21,919 nucleotides of DNA from M55B127 sp035269185 (GTDB lineage Bacteria > Bacillota > Halanaerobiia > Halanaerobiales > M55B127): the NCBI GenBank assembly GCA_964430875.1, contig CAYSHP010000039.1, positions 1 to 21,919 of the forward strand. The letters run 5' to 3'. Positions 21,818-21,919 of the stretch are shown here, one piece after another (position 1 is the first letter of the stretch; every line of letters begins with the position of its first letter). The notes under the pieces are model-generated. The model saw only the letters and a list, made by a program, of their open reading frames with translations. It was not told where the DNA came from and searched no databases. The translations under genes were made by a program, and so were the position numbers.

Positions 21818-21846
21818 TTGACAGCGGCCGCGAAAAGTGTTAATAT
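21818..21846 (+). promoter_or_regulatory. rRNA operon promoter P2
   Basis: TTGACA (21818-21823), 17 bases including GCGGCCGC, TAATAT (21841-21846). Two near-consensus promoters 81 bases apart and both pointing rightwards are typical of Firmicute rrn operons. Confidence 0.82.
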
Positions 21847-21852
21847 AATTTC

Positions 21853-21919
21853 GCAGTAGAGAAATAGAACCTTGAAAAGTGAACAGCAGACCCTGACAGT
21901 TCTTAATAAGTTTCAAGTT
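21853..21919 (+). ncRNA. Start of an rRNA operon leader transcript (partial)
   Basis: Downstream of P2 the sequence ATAGAACCTTGAAAAGTGAACAG resembles the conserved leader (antitermination or processing region) found ahead of 16S and 23S genes in clostridia. CTTGAAA (21871-21877) pairs with TTTCAAG (21911-21917), enclosing an inner stem GAAC/GTTC (21881-21884, 21899-21902). The 16S gene itself is not in the window. Confidence 0.65.

Noticed and set aside
21824..21831. GCGGCCGC as an artificial cloning site
   Set aside because: It falls exactly within the 17-base spacer of a natural-looking rrn promoter, in a locally GC-rich segment matching the P1 spacer, and no vector sequence is nearby.

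Overview
The window is strongly AT-rich bacterial DNA with Firmicute hallmarks: a tetrahydrofolate riboswitch, energy-coupling-factor (ECF) vitamin transport subunits, frequent TTG/GTG starts behind strong GGAGG-type ribosome binding sites, and the birA, coaX, dusB and greA-lysS genes that lie together in many Clostridia. A solute-binding protein with a cleavable signal peptide but no lipobox cysteine, together with a large Mrp-type cation antiporter, fits an anaerobic, salt-adapted, possibly two-membraned lineage such as Halanaerobiales. That placement is an inference from gene content, not a measured phylogeny.

Layout. Positions 1-53 are the tail of an unidentified gene. Positions 79-837 hold a promoter, a THF riboswitch, folT (folate ECF S component) and a bidirectional terminator shared with the convergent htrA (periplasmic or cell-surface serine protease, minus strand, perfect-consensus promoter). 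Then come birA (biotin ligase without a DNA-binding domain), a BMP-family substrate-binding protein, and a coaX-dusB operon, each terminated as noted. Positions 5911-8569 form a three-gene operon: a small HTH regulator, a protein usually called 'quinate 5-dehydrogenase' although no such motif is visible, and a homologue of cyanobacterial acyl-ACP reductase that keeps the cysteine of the acyl-enzyme intermediate. I consider this trio one of the two most interesting systems here.

The other is the 8.5-kb Mrp/Mnh operon (8592-17193). It runs mrpE, mrpF, mrpG, an MbhD-like subunit, an MbhE-MrpB fusion and mrpC, then three tandem gap-free mrpD paralogues and a fourth, N-terminally shorter antiporter-type subunit. 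No classical MrpA NuoL-like half and no hydrogenase module are present, so it resembles the membrane antiporter arm of an Mbh-type complex with four ion-pumping subunits. The third paralogue has lost two lysines conserved in the other three.

The right part holds greA-lysS from a perfect-consensus promoter, a convergent thiT under a TPP riboswitch (minus strand), a glycerate 2-kinase, a YjbQ-family protein, and finally two tandem perfect or near-perfect promoters with a leader typical of an rRNA operon, whose 16S gene should begin just beyond the window. No intergenic stretch exceeds 300 bases. No tRNA, CRISPR array, insertion sequence or phage gene was seen.

Together the window combines vitamin acquisition and cofactor use (folate, thiamine, biotin, CoA), core translation and transcription genes, ion homeostasis, and one unexplained redox-type operon.
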